The notes under the pieces: generated by a model | Databases searched by the model: none | Seen by the model: the letters and a program-made list of their open reading frames with translations, nothing else | Told to the model about the DNA's origin: nothing | In this document: positions 4,943 to 5,049 of the stretch, piece after piece | Position numbering within the stretch: position 1 is the stretch's first letter | Layout: each line of letters opens with the position of its first letter | Made by a program: the position numbers and the translations under genes | NCBI RefSeq assembly: GCF_000717245.1 | Contig: NZ_JNYQ01000040.1 | Coordinates: 1 to 5,049, forward strand | Source of the DNA: Kitasatospora papulosa | GTDB lineage: Bacteria; Actinomycetota; Actinomycetes; Streptomycetales; Streptomycetaceae | Length of the DNA: 5,049 nucleotides | Direction: 5' to 3'

Positions 4943-5049
4943 CGGCGGAGCGGCCCGCTCCACCACCTCGGCGAAGATCGTGGTGGCAGGGGGCTTCGGC
5001 GTGGGTAAGACCACGTTTGTCGGTGCCGTTTCGGAGATCAATCCGCTGC
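4923..5049 (+). CDS. cvnD: N-terminal start of CvnD, a Ras-like small GTPase (3' truncated by window)
   Basis: Only the first 42 codons are in the window. GTG 4923 is preceded by GAAAGGG and gives MDFASSSGGAARSTTSAKIVV, a short flexible N-terminus leading into the first strand, then the P-loop GGFGVGKT (residues 23-30, nt 4989-5012), followed by TFVGAVSEINPL. The GxxxxGK[ST] P-loop with F before GVGKT, and the SEINPL that follows, match the conservon CvnD family, which binds and hydrolyses GTP and is the switch of the complex with CvnA, CvnB and CvnC. The start overlaps the last 20 nt of cvnC in another frame. Switch and specificity motifs fall beyond the window, so intactness cannot be judged. 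Confidence 0.92.
   Translation, partial: MDFASSSGGAARSTTSAKIVVAGGFGVGKTTFVGAVSEINPL

Noticed and set aside
4175..5041. Minus-strand open frame opposite cvnC and the cvnD start
   Set aside because: Both sense-strand genes carry family signatures (DUF742, P-loop); the antisense peptide is R/L/V-rich and featureless.

Overview
The window is high-GC DNA with GTG starts, strong G+C bias at third codon positions and hairpin terminators. This points to a high-GC actinomycete, very probably Streptomyces or a close relative. All supported genes lie on the plus strand and belong to 'conservon' (cvn) operons. These are four-gene cassettes, cvnA-cvnB-cvnC-cvnD, encoding a membrane sensor-kinase-like protein, a roadblock/LC7 protein, a DUF742 protein and a small Ras-like GTPase. 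Such cassettes are multiplied in Streptomyces genomes (thirteen in S. coelicolor) and have been likened to a G-protein-coupled receptor system.

Layout. Positions 1-195 hold the 3' end of a GTPase gene that looks like cvnD of a preceding conservon. Positions 196-544 are a 349-nt non-coding spacer with two hairpin terminators (237-274 and 350-375) and two perfect inverted repeats (284-301 and 411-429). A new conservon follows: cvnA (545-3754), cvnB (3756-4178), an 89-nt gap with a hairpin, cvnC (4268-4942), and the start of cvnD (4923 to the window end, cut off after the P-loop). If the first fragment is read correctly, the window spans the junction of two tandem conservons.

How the genes fit together. 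From knowledge of the family, CvnA is a membrane protein with an extracytoplasmic nitrate/nitrite-sensor-like region and a cytoplasmic HAMP plus ATPase region. CvnB, CvnC and CvnD assemble with it at the membrane. CvnD would be the GTP switch, CvnB the roadblock regulator of its nucleotide state, and CvnC a winged-helix-like adaptor. Gene spacing (1 nt between cvnA and cvnB, a 20-nt overlap between cvnC and cvnD) supports one operon with translational coupling.

Most notable points: cvnA is best started at GTG 545 rather than at the far-upstream ATG 299; CvnA and CvnC both carry long Q/P/Y-rich low-complexity segments; CvnA has a good ATPase domain but no clear classical H-box; CvnC has a C-x-x-C pair; and an operator-like perfect palindrome lies upstream of cvnA. 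I see no sign of a wholly new system. The architecture is a known but still poorly understood one.
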